Assembly (NCBI GenBank): GCA_013695075.1
Contig: JACDBE010000335.1
Span: 1 to 19,017 of the forward strand
Origin: Acidimicrobiia bacterium
Lineage (GTDB): Bacteria > Actinomycetota > Acidimicrobiia > Spongiisociales > UBA5794
Reading direction: 5' to 3'
Length of the DNA: 19,017 bases
In this document: piece after piece, positions 12,855-19,017 of the stretch
How the letters are laid out: each line of letters opens with the position of its first letter
Numbering within the stretch: the stretch's first letter is position 1
Made by a program: the position numbers and the translations under genes
The notes under the pieces: model-generated
The model's database searches: none
Told to the model about the DNA's origin: nothing
What the model saw: the letters and a program-made list of their open reading frames with translations, nothing else

Positions 12855-13373
12855 GTGCATCTGTGGTTCGCCGTGGTCTCCGCGCTGCTGGTGGCATCTG
12901 GCTATGCCAAGGTGGCCAACCCATCACCGACCGCCGGGGCGCTCCAGGTCGCCGGTCTGCCTTCCGGCCGCCGCACCGTGACCACCCTAGGAGCGGTCGA
13001 GGTGGCGGCCGGTCTGGCCGGTGTGGCGCTGGGGGGCCGACCCGGGGGGCTTGCGGTGGCGGTGGTGTACGCCGGACTGGCCGGCTTCGTGGTGGTGGCG
13101 CTGCTGCGACGGTGGCCCATCCAGAGCTGCGGGTGTCTGGCCAGGATCGACACCCCACCAACCTGGGTCCACGTGGTGTTCAACCTCGCCGCCGCTACCA
13201 CCGCGGCGTGGCGGATGCTGACCGAACCACCCAGCATCGTCGACACCGCCGTCGGCCTGGGGTGGTGGGGGGTCGGCTACGTCGCCGCCGTAGTGGCCGG
13301 GGTGGGGCTGACCCACCAACTGGTGTTCTCGTTGCCTACCCGCATGGGGCGCCGGGCGCCGCAGCGCGCCTGA
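12855..13373 (+). CDS. MauE/DoxX-like four-helix membrane protein
   Basis: This frame encodes 172 residues from GTG 12855 (TTG 12840 is an alternative). Several hydrophobic helices are visible: LWFAVVSALLVASGYAKV, TLGAVEVAAGLAGVAL, LAVAVVYAGLAGFVVVALL, and GWWGVGYVAAVVAGVGLTH. Between helices is SCGCLARIDTP, with a Cys-Gly-Cys pair on the loop. This layout, with SGYAKVANP near the first helix and a C-G-C loop, matches the MauE/DoxX-like superfamily. Some members (MauE) help form disulfides in periplasmic enzymes, often beside a thioredoxin-like partner, but none is seen here. The product is in the membrane; a redox role is an inference from the paired Cys. It lies four bases before pgpA and they are surely co-transcribed. 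Confidence 0.7.
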   Translation: MHLWFAVVSALLVASGYAKVANPSPTAGALQVAGLPSGRRTVTTLGAVEVAAGLAGVALGGRPGGLAVAVVYAGLAGFVVVALLRRWPIQSCGCLARIDTPPTWVHVVFNLAAATTAAWRMLTEPPSIVDTAVGLGWWGVGYVAAVVAGVGLTHQLVFSLPTRMGRRAPQRA

Positions 13374-13376
13374 CCG

Positions 13377-13817
13377 ATGCGCCGGATGGTCGCCGCCGGG
13401 TTCGGCAGCGGGCTGTTGGCCCGCCGGCTGTGGGGTAGCGACACCGGAGCAGGAACGCTGGGAGCCCTGGTCGCCGTAGCCATCGGGCTGGTGTTGCTGC
13501 CGTCACCGTGGTGGATCGATCTCGGGGTCGCCCTGGTGGCCGTCGCCATTTCGATGTGGGCCACGGCACCTATGACCGATGACCCCGGCTGGGTTTCGAT
13601 CGACGAGATCGCCGGCACGCTGGTGGCGATGGTGGGGCTGGCCGGCATTCCCTGGGTGGCTGCGGTGGTGGTGGCTCGACTGCTGGACATCTTCAAGATC
13701 GCCCCCGGCGTCGCCGCCGCCGAGAGCCTCCCCCCACCGCTGGGCATCACCGCCGACGACGTGGTCGCCGGCCTCTACGGGCTCGCCGTGGGATGGCTGA
13801 TCACGTGGCTCAGGTGA
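13377..13817 (+). CDS. pgpA: Phosphatidylglycerophosphatase A
   Basis: This frame encodes 146 residues from ATG 13377, right after the MauE-like stop. The signatures of PgpA are present in order: AAGFGSGLL...GAGTLGALVA (7-33), the acidic motif TDDPGWVSIDEIAG (67-80), RLLDIFKIAP (101-110), and LGITADDVVAGLYG (122-135). It removes the phosphate from phosphatidylglycerophosphate to give phosphatidylglycerol at the inner face of the membrane; several transmembrane segments (for example 28-42, 47-63 and 82-100) match. The usual T-W-G-S after PG is reduced to T-L-G-A, a mild deviation. The gene ends 18 bases from the convergent serA stop. Coupling to the MauE-like gene suggests envelope-related co-expression but no known functional link. 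Confidence 0.86.
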   Translation: MRRMVAAGFGSGLLARRLWGSDTGAGTLGALVAVAIGLVLLPSPWWIDLGVALVAVAISMWATAPMTDDPGWVSIDEIAGTLVAMVGLAGIPWVAAVVVARLLDIFKIAPGVAAAESLPPPLGITADDVVAGLYGLAVGWLITWLR

Positions 13818-13835
13818 CTCCCCCCTACACCCGGC

Positions 13836-15416
13836 TCATGGCAGGCGGATCGAGGCTGCCTTGAGGACGCCGTCGAGGCGGCGCAGCCGGTCCATCACGG
13901 CGGCAGCCGGTTCCTGATCGACGCTGATCCCCATCATGGCGCCCCCCGAGGCCGAGCGGCCCACCGCCATGTCGGCGATGTTGATGGCGGCGTCGCCCAG
14001 GGTGGTTCCCACCCGGCCGATCACCCCGGGGATGTCGGTGTTGGCCAGCAGCAGCATGTGGGTGCTGAGCGGGAACTCCAACACGTAACCGTCGACGTCC
14101 ACCAGCACGTCACCCCGGTCTCCCACCACCGACCCGGACACGGTGCGCTGCTCGCCGCCCACCTCGCCGCTGAGACGCACCAGGGAGCGATGTTCGCCCC
14201 GCTGCGGCGAGGCCTCCTCCAACACCACCATCCCCCGTCGCTCCGCCACCATGGTGGCGTTGACGTAGGTCACCAGCTCGTCGCTGCTCGCCTGCAGGGC
14301 ACCCTTCATCGCCCCCAAGGCGACGGCTCGGATCGACGGCGCCGCCTCCCGGCCCTGGGCGAGCACCACCAGCTGGGCGGGCAGACCGCGCGCCCATTGG
14401 GCGAAGAGGCGGCCCAGCCGCTCCGCCAATTCTACGTGGGGACGGGCATCGTCCGACAACTTGGGCCCGAGATCGAGGTTGACCGCCGACGGCACCAGTC
14501 CTCCGGCCAGCGCCGCCGCCACCGCCGACGCCACCGCCAGGCCCGCCTTGTCCTGGGCCTCCACGGTGGATGCCCCCAGGTGGGGGGTTACCACCACGTG
14601 CTCCAGCCCGAACAGCGGGCTGTCCGTGGTGGGCTCGACGGCGAAGACATCGACGGCGGCGCCGCCCACGTGACCGGAGACGATGGCGTCCGCCAAGGCC
14701 TGCTCGTCGACGATCCCGCCCCGGGCCACGTTGACGATGCGCACCCCGCGCTTGGTCAGTCGCAGGGCGGCGGCATCGATCAACCCCTCGGTCTCCCTGG
14801 TCCGAGGCAGGTGGATGGTGACAAAGTCGGACTCGGCCAGCACGTCGGCCAGCGAGCCCATGCGCACCCCGATGCGCCGTGCCCGGTCGTCACCGACGAA
14901 GGGATCGTGGGCCACAACCCGCATCCCGAACGCCGACGCCCGCTGCGCCACCAAGGTGCCGATCCGCCCCAGACCGAGGATCCCCAGCGTCTTACCGTGC
15001 AGCTCGACGCCCTGGAACGAGGTGCGGTCCCATTTGCCGGAGCGCAATGAGGCGTCGGCAGCGGGGATGCGGCGGGCCTGCGCCAACAACAACGCCATGG
15101 TGTGCTCGGCGGCGGAGATGGTGTTGGCGTCGGGGGCGTTGACCACCATGACGCCGGTGTACGTGGCGGCGGCAACGTCGATGTTGTCGACTCCGATCCC
15201 GGCGCGTCCCACTACCCGCAGCACCGGGGCGGCGGCGAGCAGCTCGGCGTCCACCTTGGTGGCGGAGCGGACGATGAGACCATGAGCGGAGTGGAGCCGG
15301 CCGAGCAGCGACTCGCGATCGTCGCCAGTGGCGTCGACGGGGCGAGCAACGGCCTCGAGGGCGGCAACCGCCGCCGGCGAGATGCTCTCGGCGATAACGA
15401 CGATGGGTCGATCCAA
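13836..15416 (-). CDS. serA: D-3-phosphoglycerate dehydrogenase
   Basis: This frame encodes 526 residues, the usual length for the long actinobacterial type. I chose TTG 15416 because GAGG lies 5 bases before it and the protein then begins MDRPIVVIAESIS; the open frame reaches 15848 but that is non-coding sequence opposite the DUF983 gene. NAD-binding GLGRIG is at 148-153. Catalytic Arg232 (NVARGGIVDE), Glu261 (DVFAVEP) and His279 (VTPHLGAST) are present. Residues 325-445 form the intervening (ASB) domain, and 455-526 an ACT domain (LLLANTDIPGVIGRVGTTLG) that in relatives gives serine feedback inhibition. It oxidises 3-phosphoglycerate to 3-phosphohydroxypyruvate, the first step of serine synthesis. 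It is divergent from DUF983 and convergent with pgpA, so it is probably transcribed alone. Confidence 0.95.
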   Translation of the reverse strand: MDRPIVVIAESISPAAVAALEAVARPVDATGDDRESLLGRLHSAHGLIVRSATKVDAELLAAAPVLRVVGRAGIGVDNIDVAAATYTGVMVVNAPDANTISAAEHTMALLLAQARRIPAADASLRSGKWDRTSFQGVELHGKTLGILGLGRIGTLVAQRASAFGMRVVAHDPFVGDDRARRIGVRMGSLADVLAESDFVTIHLPRTRETEGLIDAAALRLTKRGVRIVNVARGGIVDEQALADAIVSGHVGGAAVDVFAVEPTTDSPLFGLEHVVVTPHLGASTVEAQDKAGLAVASAVAAALAGGLVPSAVNLDLGPKLSDDARPHVELAERLGRLFAQWARGLPAQLVVLAQGREAAPSIRAVALGAMKGALQASSDELVTYVNATMVAERRGMVVLEEASPQRGEHRSLVRLSGEVGGEQRTVSGSVVGDRGDVLVDVDGYVLEFPLSTHMLLLANTDIPGVIGRVGTTLGDAAINIADMAVGRSASGGAMMGISVDQEPAAAVMDRLRRLDGVLKAASIRLP

Positions 15417-15518
15417 CGGAACCTCGACTTGGGAGGCTCCATGTTGCCAGTACCCCGGAGATGCGCCAACCGGCGGCGTGCCGGCGCCGGGGCCAGACGG
15501 GAAGAGGGAGGGGACCGC

Positions 15519-15524
15519 TACCGT
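15519..15524 (+). promoter_or_regulatory. -10 box of the DUF983 gene
   Basis: TACCGT is followed by exactly six bases and ATG 15531, the same geometry as at the MauE-like gene. The transcript should start at the ATG. A GGGAGGGG sequence sits upstream of the box, too far from the ATG to act as a ribosome site. Confidence 0.5.
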
Positions 15525-15530
15525 CCGGTC

Positions 15531-15911
15531 ATGGACTGGCCACGGCCGTCGGCGCGCACCGCGCTGCGCCGGGCCCTGCTGTTGCGTTGCCCCCGCTGCG
15601 GATCGACCGGGATCTTCACCTGGCGGTTGGCCATGACCGACCCCTGCCCCCGCTGCGGACTTGTCTTCGAGCGAACGGAGGGCTACTGGCTGGGAGCGGT
15701 GACCATCAACCTGATGGTGGCCATGGTGGCGGTCCTCGGCGTGGTCCTCGGTGCGATGGTGCTCACCTGGCCCGATGTCGCCTGGACGGCGATCACCGTC
15801 GCCGGCGCCGCCGTCGGGCTGGTGGTGCCCATCCTGTTCCACCCCCACTCCCGCATGCTGTGGATCGCCCTGGAGCGCCAGTTCCGTTCCCGCAGCGAAC
15901 CGTACGCCTAG
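15531..15911 (+). CDS. DUF983 family zinc-ribbon membrane protein
   Basis: This frame encodes 126 residues from ATG 15531; the same frame is open from 15102, but opposite serA and without a start signal. The N-terminus holds RALLLRCPRCGSTGIFTWRL and then MTDPCPRCGLVFERTEGYW, two CPRC knuckles that would bind one Zn ion. Two membrane helices follow (AVTINLMVAMVAVLGVVLGAMVL and AWTAITVAGAAVGLVVPILF), then HPHSRMLWIALERQF, where R-M-L-W-I-A-L-E is a usual DUF983 ending. Function in this family is unknown; some members occur near cytochrome oxidase genes, but here the neighbour is serA. The product is an inner-membrane protein with its zinc ribbon probably cytoplasmic. The gene looks intact. Confidence 0.85.
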   Translation: MDWPRPSARTALRRALLLRCPRCGSTGIFTWRLAMTDPCPRCGLVFERTEGYWLGAVTINLMVAMVAVLGVVLGAMVLTWPDVAWTAITVAGAAVGLVVPILFHPHSRMLWIALERQFRSRSEPYA

Positions 15912-15947
15912 CCGCCGAGGTGGCCACCAGCAGCCCGCCGCCGTCCA

Positions 15948-17186
15948 TCACGTGCGGTGGCGCACCAGCCAGATGGCTGCTCCCAGGGCCAGCACGACCG
16001 CTCCGCCGATCACAGCACCCAGCGGCAGCGCCAGGGCGAGCACCACGCACCCGATGACACCGATCACGGGAAGTGGGCGGGGCCAGCGACGCTGCTGGGG
16101 TGGTTGCCGCCACGCCGAGGCGTTGGCGATGGCGTAGTAGCTGAGCACGGCGAACGAGCTGAATCCGATGGCGTCGCGCAGGTCGGCCACTGCCACCACG
16201 GCCACCGTCACCACACCGGCGGTCACCTCGGCGCGATAAGGCGTCCTGGTGGAGGGGTGCACCGCCCCCAGCCAGCGGGGCAGCTCCCCGTTGCGGGCCA
16301 TGGCGAAGGAGGTGCGACTCACTCCCGCCAGCAGCGACAGCAGTACCCCGAGGGCGGCCACCGCCCCACCCACCCGCACCACTCCCACCAACCACGGGGT
16401 GCCGGCGACGGCGGCGGCCAGCGGGGCGTTGGCTGCGGCCAAGATCTCCGGTCCCACCGCCACCAGGGCGGCGACGGCGACGACGGCGTAGACCGCCAGG
16501 GCGATACCGAGGGCGAGCGGGATGGCCCGGGGGATGGTGCGCTCCGGGTCGACCACCTCTTCGCCGAGGGTGGCGATGCGGGCGTACCCGGCAAAAGCGA
16601 AGAACAGCAGCCCGGCCGCTTGGAGCACCCCGCCGAGCCCGCCCGGGTTGGCAGCGGATAGGTTGCCGACCGAGGCCGCCGCGCCGGACAGCCCGCCTGC
16701 GACGACGGCGGCCAGGGCGAGCAACACCACGGCCACGATGACCCGGGTGACGGCGGCGGTCTTGCGTATCCCCGCTAGGTTGACCGCGGTCATCGCCACC
16801 ACGGCGCCCACCCCAACCACACGTGCCTGGCCGGGGAAGGCGTAGGCGCCGACGGTGAGCGCCATGGCGGCCAGGCTGGCGGTCTTGCCCACCACGAACC
16901 CCCACCCGGCGAGGTAACCCCAGAACGGGCCCAGCAGGTGTCGCCCGTACACATACGTTCCCCCCGCCTCGGGGTACACGGCGGCCAGCTGCGCCGACGA
17001 GGTGGCGTTGGCGTAGGCCACCACCCCCGCCAAACCCAACCCGACCAGCAACCACGAGCCCGCCGCCGCTGCCGCCGGACCGATGGCGGCAAACACCCCG
17101 GCACCCAGCATCGCCCCCAACCCGACGACCACCGCGTCCCCCAACCCAAGGCGTCTGGCAAGCCGCCTGGGCTGGTCGTCTGCCAT
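15948..17186 (-). CDS. APC-superfamily amino acid permease
   Basis: This frame encodes 412 residues from ATG 17186, preceded by GGAGGA; the in-frame ATG at 17225 lies upstream of the predicted transcript start. The first membrane helix carries GLGAMLGAGVFAAIGPAA, the G-A-G-I/V-F substrate-binding motif of APC transporters. Others include AVYPEAGGTYVYGRHLLGPF, LLFFAFAGYARIATLGEEVVDPERTIPRAI (helix 6 and the following loop, strongly conserved) and SRTSFAMARNGELPRWLG (helix 8-9). I count 11-12 hydrophobic segments. It is an inner-membrane secondary transporter for amino acids or amines; the substrate cannot be specified. The C-terminus is slightly short (other members reach 450-500). It is divergent from ppc, with a 61-base shared promoter region. 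Confidence 0.9.
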   Translation of the reverse strand: MADDQPRRLARRLGLGDAVVVGLGAMLGAGVFAAIGPAAAAAGSWLLVGLGLAGVVAYANATSSAQLAAVYPEAGGTYVYGRHLLGPFWGYLAGWGFVVGKTASLAAMALTVGAYAFPGQARVVGVGAVVAMTAVNLAGIRKTAAVTRVIVAVVLLALAAVVAGGLSGAAASVGNLSAANPGGLGGVLQAAGLLFFAFAGYARIATLGEEVVDPERTIPRAIPLALGIALAVYAVVAVAALVAVGPEILAAANAPLAAAVAGTPWLVGVVRVGGAVAALGVLLSLLAGVSRTSFAMARNGELPRWLGAVHPSTRTPYRAEVTAGVVTVAVVAVADLRDAIGFSSFAVLSYYAIANASAWRQPPQQRRWPRPLPVIGVIGCVVLALALPLGAVIGGAVVLALGAAIWLVRHRT

Positions 17187-17214
17187 CGGAGTCCTCCGAG
17201 TCTCGAAGCCGGGC

Positions 17215-17220
17215 ACGTTA
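17215..17220 (-). promoter_or_regulatory. Candidate -10 box of the permease gene
   Basis: TAACGT on the minus strand lies 28 bases before ATG 17186, giving a transcript start near 17208 and a short leader with GGAGGA. Unlike its neighbours it keeps a ribosome site. Confidence 0.4.
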
Positions 17221-17232
17221 GGCACGGCTGGC

Positions 17233-17238
17233 TACCCT
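17233..17238 (+). promoter_or_regulatory. Candidate -10 box of ppc
   Basis: TACCCT lies nine bases before ATG 17248, giving a transcript start near 17245 and a leader of only a few bases. It sits back-to-back with the permease -10, 13 bases apart, so the two promoters may compete. Confidence 0.4.
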
Positions 17239-17247
17239 CGCCGGGCG

Positions 17248-19017
17248 ATGCACGAGGCCACGTCGACCCAGGACGCCAAGCTGCGGGCCGACATCCGGCT
17301 GCTGGGCCACATGCTGGGCGAGACGTTGGTGCGTCAGGTGGGGCCCGAGCTGCTCGAGCTGGTGGAGCGGGTGCGAGCCCTGACCAAACGGATCCGAGGC
17401 AGCGACGGCGAGCCGCCCGACCCGGCGGCACCAGGGGAGCTGGTCGACCTGCTCGGCTCGCTCGACCTCGACACCACCATCCAGTTGGTGCGGGCCTTCT
17501 CGTCGTACTTCTACCTGGCCAACGTCGCCGAGCAGACCAACCGGCTCGACCAGCAGGGCTCCACCACGGAACGCACCGGTTGGCTGGAGGCCACCGTCGA
17601 CCGGATCATCGCCGCCGGGCTGCCCGGCGAGGTCGTGGCCGAGGTGGTTGCCAACCTGCAACTGCGTCCGGTGTTCACCGCCCACCCCACCGAGGCCGCC
17701 CGACGCTCCATCCTCACCAAGACCACCCGCATCGCCGGGCTGCTCGAGGACACCGCCGATGCCGATCTCACCGACTCCGCCTCGGCCCGCCTGGAACGCC
17801 GTCTGGCCGAGATGGTCGACCTCATCTGGCAGACCGACGAGCTACGCCGGGAACGGCCCGACCCCATCGACGAGGCCCGGCTGGTGATGTACTACTTCGA
17901 CGAGATCTTCCGCGATGTATCTGCGGACGTCCTCGACGAACTGGCCCATCAGCTGCGGCGGTTGGGAATCGACCTGCCCCCCGATGCCCGGCCGCTCACC
18001 TTCGGCACCTGGGTGGGGGGCGACCGGGACGGCAATCCCAACGTCACCGCCGAGGTCACCATGCGGGTGCTGGCGGTTCAGCACGATCATGCGCTGCGGG
18101 AGACGATCGCCGCCGTGGAGCGGCTCGCCACCGACCTGTCCCCCTCCGACCGCATCGTCGCCGTCTCCGACGAGCTCACCGCCGCCCTCGCCGAGGACGC
18201 CCGCCACCTGCCCGCCACCCAACGGGTGTACACCGACCTTTCCGCGAGCGAGCCGTACCGGCAGAAGATCGGTTTCATCCACCAGCGGCTGGTCAACACC
18301 CGGCGCCGCTATGCCGACGACACCCCGCACCAGCCGGGTCGGGACTACCGCACCGCCGACGAGCTCCTTGCCGAGCTGACGGTGATGCGCCGGTCTCTGC
18401 TGGACAACAAGGGGGATCTCATGGCGCGGGGCTCGCTGGATCGGCTCATCCGTCGGGTGGCCGCCTTCGGGTTCCACCTGGCGACGATGGACATCCGCCA
18501 ACACGCAGTCCCTCACCACCGCATGCTCGCTGGGTTGTTCGCCCGCCTCGACATCGACTACCCGGAAGACCGCACCGCTCGAACCGCCGTGCTCGCCAGG
18601 GAGCTGGCCGGGCGGCGGCCCCTGTCGTCCATCGCCACACCCATCGAAGGCGAGGCCGCCGACACCCTGACCACGTTGCGCACGGTGCGTCACGCCCTCG
18701 ACCGGTTCGGCCCCGATGTCATCGAGAGCTACATCATCTCCGAGACCAGGGGGGCCGACGACGTGCTCGCCGCCGTGCTCCTCGCCCGTGAGGCCGGGCT
18801 GGTCGACCTCACCGCCGACGTGGCCCGCATCGGGTTCGTCCCCCTGTTCGAGACCACCGACGAGGTGCGCGCCGCCGATCGGGTGCTCGACACGTTGCTG
18901 TCGTTCCCCCCGTACCGGCAGCTGGTGCGGCTGCGCGGCGACATGCAGGAGGTGATGCTGGGGTACTCGGACTCCAACAAGCACGCCAGGATCACCACCT
19001 CGCAGTGGGAGCTGTAC
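17248..19017 (+). CDS. ppc: Phosphoenolpyruvate carboxylase, 3'-truncated by window edge
   Basis: From ATG 17248 the frame stays open to the last base: 590 codons of an enzyme usually about 900 residues long. It makes oxaloacetate from phosphoenolpyruvate and bicarbonate. Visible motifs are the catalytic His146 in RPVFTAHPTEAARRSILTK, TFGTWVGGDRDGNPNVT (the conserved G-G-D-R-D-G-N-P loop), GFIHQRL, AFGFHLATMDIRQH, VPLFETTDEV (a metal-binding Glu in the E. coli enzyme) and EVMLGYSDSNK at the window end (Asp575 a metal ligand, Lys578 catalytic). Next comes HARITTSQWELY; relatives usually have Gly where Arg581 is (for example K-x-G/A-G-I-T-T-S-Q-W-E). The rest, with the second Gly-rich loop, lies outside. 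It is divergent from an amino acid permease. Identity is certain; activity depends on the missing part. Confidence 0.95.
   Translation, partial: MHEATSTQDAKLRADIRLLGHMLGETLVRQVGPELLELVERVRALTKRIRGSDGEPPDPAAPGELVDLLGSLDLDTTIQLVRAFSSYFYLANVAEQTNRLDQQGSTTERTGWLEATVDRIIAAGLPGEVVAEVVANLQLRPVFTAHPTEAARRSILTKTTRIAGLLEDTADADLTDSASARLERRLAEMVDLIWQTDELRRERPDPIDEARLVMYYFDEIFRDVSADVLDELAHQLRRLGIDLPPDARPLTFGTWVGGDRDGNPNVTAEVTMRVLAVQHDHALRETIAAVERLATDLSPSDRIVAVSDELTAALAEDARHLPATQRVYTDLSASEPYRQKIGFIHQRLVNTRRRYADDTPHQPGRDYRTADELLAELTVMRRSLLDNKGDLMARGSLDRLIRRVAAFGFHLATMDIRQHAVPHHRMLAGLFARLDIDYPEDRTARTAVLARELAGRRPLSSIATPIEGEAADTLTTLRTVRHALDRFGPDVIESYIISETRGADDVLAAVLLAREAGLVDLTADVARIGFVPLFETTDEVRAADRVLDTLLSFPPYRQLVRLRGDMQEVMLGYSDSNKHARITTSQWELY

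Noticed and set aside
11845..12981. 378-residue plus-strand frame opposite ilvE
   Set aside because: Antisense shadow of ilvE; no motif and no start signal.
16938..18791. 617-residue plus-strand frame overlapping the permease and ppc
   Set aside because: It crosses a divergent promoter region, is Arg/His/Pro-rich with no domain, and ppc is unmistakable in another frame.
1..19017. CRISPR array, insertion sequence, integrase or prophage genes
   Set aside because: No spaced short repeats, no transposase or integrase motifs and no phage structural proteins were seen; the only exact long repeat noticed is the 30-bp pair at 1314 and 1931.

Overview
This is a GC-rich bacterial chromosomal segment. 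GTG and TTG starts are frequent, and so are TANNNT-type -10 boxes lacking a clear -35 and overlapping stop/start codons. The proteins look actinobacterial: a SigG-type ECF factor carrying a SnoaL-like tail, an F420/PPOX-type split-barrel protein, a SerA with an ASB domain, an actinobacterial-style PEP carboxylase, and a lipoprotein with VCBS repeats. An uncultured actinobacterium near Acidimicrobiia is a reasonable guess, but no marker gene here proves it. The segment is mainly housekeeping DNA with a small accessory patch around 4.3-5.4 kb and a decayed patch around 0.5-1.3 kb.

Layout. (i) 1-539 is the 3' part of a secreted or envelope lytic transglycosylase. (ii) 540-1281 is a ruin: a frameshifted MFS transporter N-terminus runs into an out-of-place C-terminal fragment of PTS enzyme I. 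(iii) 1316-4049, minus strand: a two-TM PH-like protein, a PPOX-family oxidoreductase, a VOC protein and an ECF sigma factor with a C-terminal SnoaL-like domain. The first two share an identical 30-bp 3' end. (iv) 4274-5380, plus strand: a Phd/YefM-RelE toxin-antitoxin operon driven by a probable leaderless promoter whose -10 sits in a perfect palindrome. It appears to continue through two more reading frames, each joined to the previous one by a GTGA overlap. (v) 5527-5774, minus strand: tRNA-Glu(CTC) and tRNA-Gln(CTG), each with its own promoter-like -10 and a hairpin just past its 3' end.

(vi) 5903-8997, plus: two overlapping lipoprotein genes, a beta-propeller-like protein and a seven-repeat VCBS/FG-GAP protein. 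(vii) 12732-9044, minus: an ilvE - unknown - fumarylacetoacetate hydrolase family - gltX operon with overlapping or close junctions. (viii) 12855-13817, plus: a MauE/DoxX-like membrane protein and phosphatidylglycerophosphatase A. (ix) 15416-13836, minus: serA, diverging from a DUF983 zinc-ribbon membrane protein at 15531-15911. (x) 17186-15948, minus: an APC amino acid permease, diverging from ppc, which begins at 17248 and runs off the end of the window.

Together, regions vii, ix and x carry central amino acid metabolism: branched-chain transamination, serine synthesis, glutamyl-tRNA charging, amino acid transport and anaplerotic oxaloacetate supply. The most unusual parts are the extended TA operon, the MFS/PtsI wreck, the duplicated gene tail, and the repeated TANNNT-to-start-codon geometry that implies several leaderless mRNAs.
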